From an uncultured Cloacibacillus sp. (lineage in GTDB: Bacteria > Synergistota > Synergistia > Synergistales > Synergistaceae), in assembly GCA_900544635.1 (NCBI GenBank), contig UQVV01000020.1, positions 1 to 14,987 on the forward strand: a stretch of DNA of 14,987 bases, written 5' to 3'. Position numbers and translations under genes: made by a program. Position 1 is the first letter of the stretch. Each line of letters begins with the position of its first letter. The notes below the pieces were generated by a model that saw only the letters and a list, made by a program, of their open reading frames with translations, was not told where the DNA came from and ran no database searches. Shown piece by piece: positions 14,689-14,987 of this stretch.

Positions 14689-14987
14689 TTACAGCTCGCG
14701 GATGAGCTCGGCGAGCGTTCTCATGCCGAAGCCGGTCGCTCCCTTGACATAGTAGCTGAACGGCGTCTTCGCAAAGTCCGCCGCCGCGATGTCGAGATGT
14801 ACCCACGGGATATCTTTGCCTACGAACGCTTCGAGGAACATCGCCGCCGTTATGGCACCGCCGTAGCGTCCGGCGCTGTTCACGAGGTCCGCGAAGGGGG
14901 ATTTTACGAGCTCGCGCAGATTCGGGTCGTCCATCGGCAGCTTCCAGAAACGTTCGCCGCTCGCCGCGGAGGCTTTGAGGACTTTAT
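14689..14987 (-). CDS. pepA: Leucyl aminopeptidase, M17 family (3' part only)
   Basis: The last 99 codons of a cytosolic M17 aminopeptidase, which removes N-terminal residues from peptides with two metal ions. The remaining C-terminal part carries the family signatures SGERFWKLPMDD, SPFADLVNSAGRYGGAITAAMF (about the middle of this fragment), PWVHLDIAAADFA and KGATGFGMRTLAELI. The Arg in AGRYGGAI matches the conserved catalytic-site segment of M17. The metal-binding NTDAEGR motif lies outside the window. It is first in view of the operon pepA-ytcJ-recD2 and suits a peptide-degrading organism. NSAGRYGG replaces the more usual N-G-GRxAG, a small variation. Confidence 0.9.
   Translation of the reverse strand, partial: KVLKASAASGERFWKLPMDDPNLRELVKSPFADLVNSAGRYGGAITAAMFLEAFVGKDIPWVHLDIAAADFAKTPFSYYVKGATGFGMRTLAELIREL

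Overview
The window is a GC-rich stretch (roughly 60 to 65 percent by eye) with dense gene packing and strong Shine-Dalgarno sites. Its genes suit an anaerobic amino-acid and peptide fermenter: a 4-hydroxybutyrate dehydrogenase start, a methionine-type binding protein, a polar amino-acid ABC transporter, leucyl aminopeptidase and a YtcJ amidohydrolase. The mix of periplasmic-type signal peptides, clostridial-like enzymes and Gram-negative-type layout suggests Synergistota (Cloacibacillus or Synergistes type). That placement is inference from memory of the families, not a search.

Layout. 1-413 (minus): 5' part of 4hbD. 414-801: a divergent control region. It holds a plus-strand promoter (TTGACA, 18 bp, TAAAAT), a 27-residue leader peptide rich in Met and Cys (544-627), and a very strong intrinsic terminator (649-688), all placed before an orphan metQ (802-1578). 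1694-4705: a 1003-residue BTAD/AAA/TPR regulator of the AfsR or SARP kind. 4823-6085: a long class II aldolase with its own promoter and terminator. 6203-7469 (minus): a three-gene overlapping operon of MarR regulator, YczE-type membrane protein and a 61-residue coiled-coil protein. 7658-7888 (plus): a divergent small protein with a TTG start. 7889-8231: a 343-bp gap with a promoter and a long leader carrying repeats. 8232-10615: an amino-acid ABC transporter made of one ATPase and one protein fusing binding protein to permease. 10731-14987 (minus): pepA (3' part), ytcJ-like amidohydrolase and recD2, read as one operon.

The most interesting feature is the metQ leader. Tandem Met codons in a well-initiated short ORF, a possible antiterminator overlapping its end, and a 12-bp terminator with a T7 tail have the full geometry of ribosome-mediated transcription attenuation. 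Here the attenuator would sense methionine (or Met plus Cys) and control a methionine-family binding protein. Methionine genes are more familiar under SAM riboswitches, T-boxes or MetJ, so a Met-codon attenuator is unusual. No motif of a SAM riboswitch or T-box was seen there.

Other points are a metQ with neither lipobox nor metNI beside it, the fusion of binding protein and permease, a YtcJ-like protein with Tyr where a metal-binding His is expected, and recD2 lying in the same frame as ytcJ just past its stop codon.
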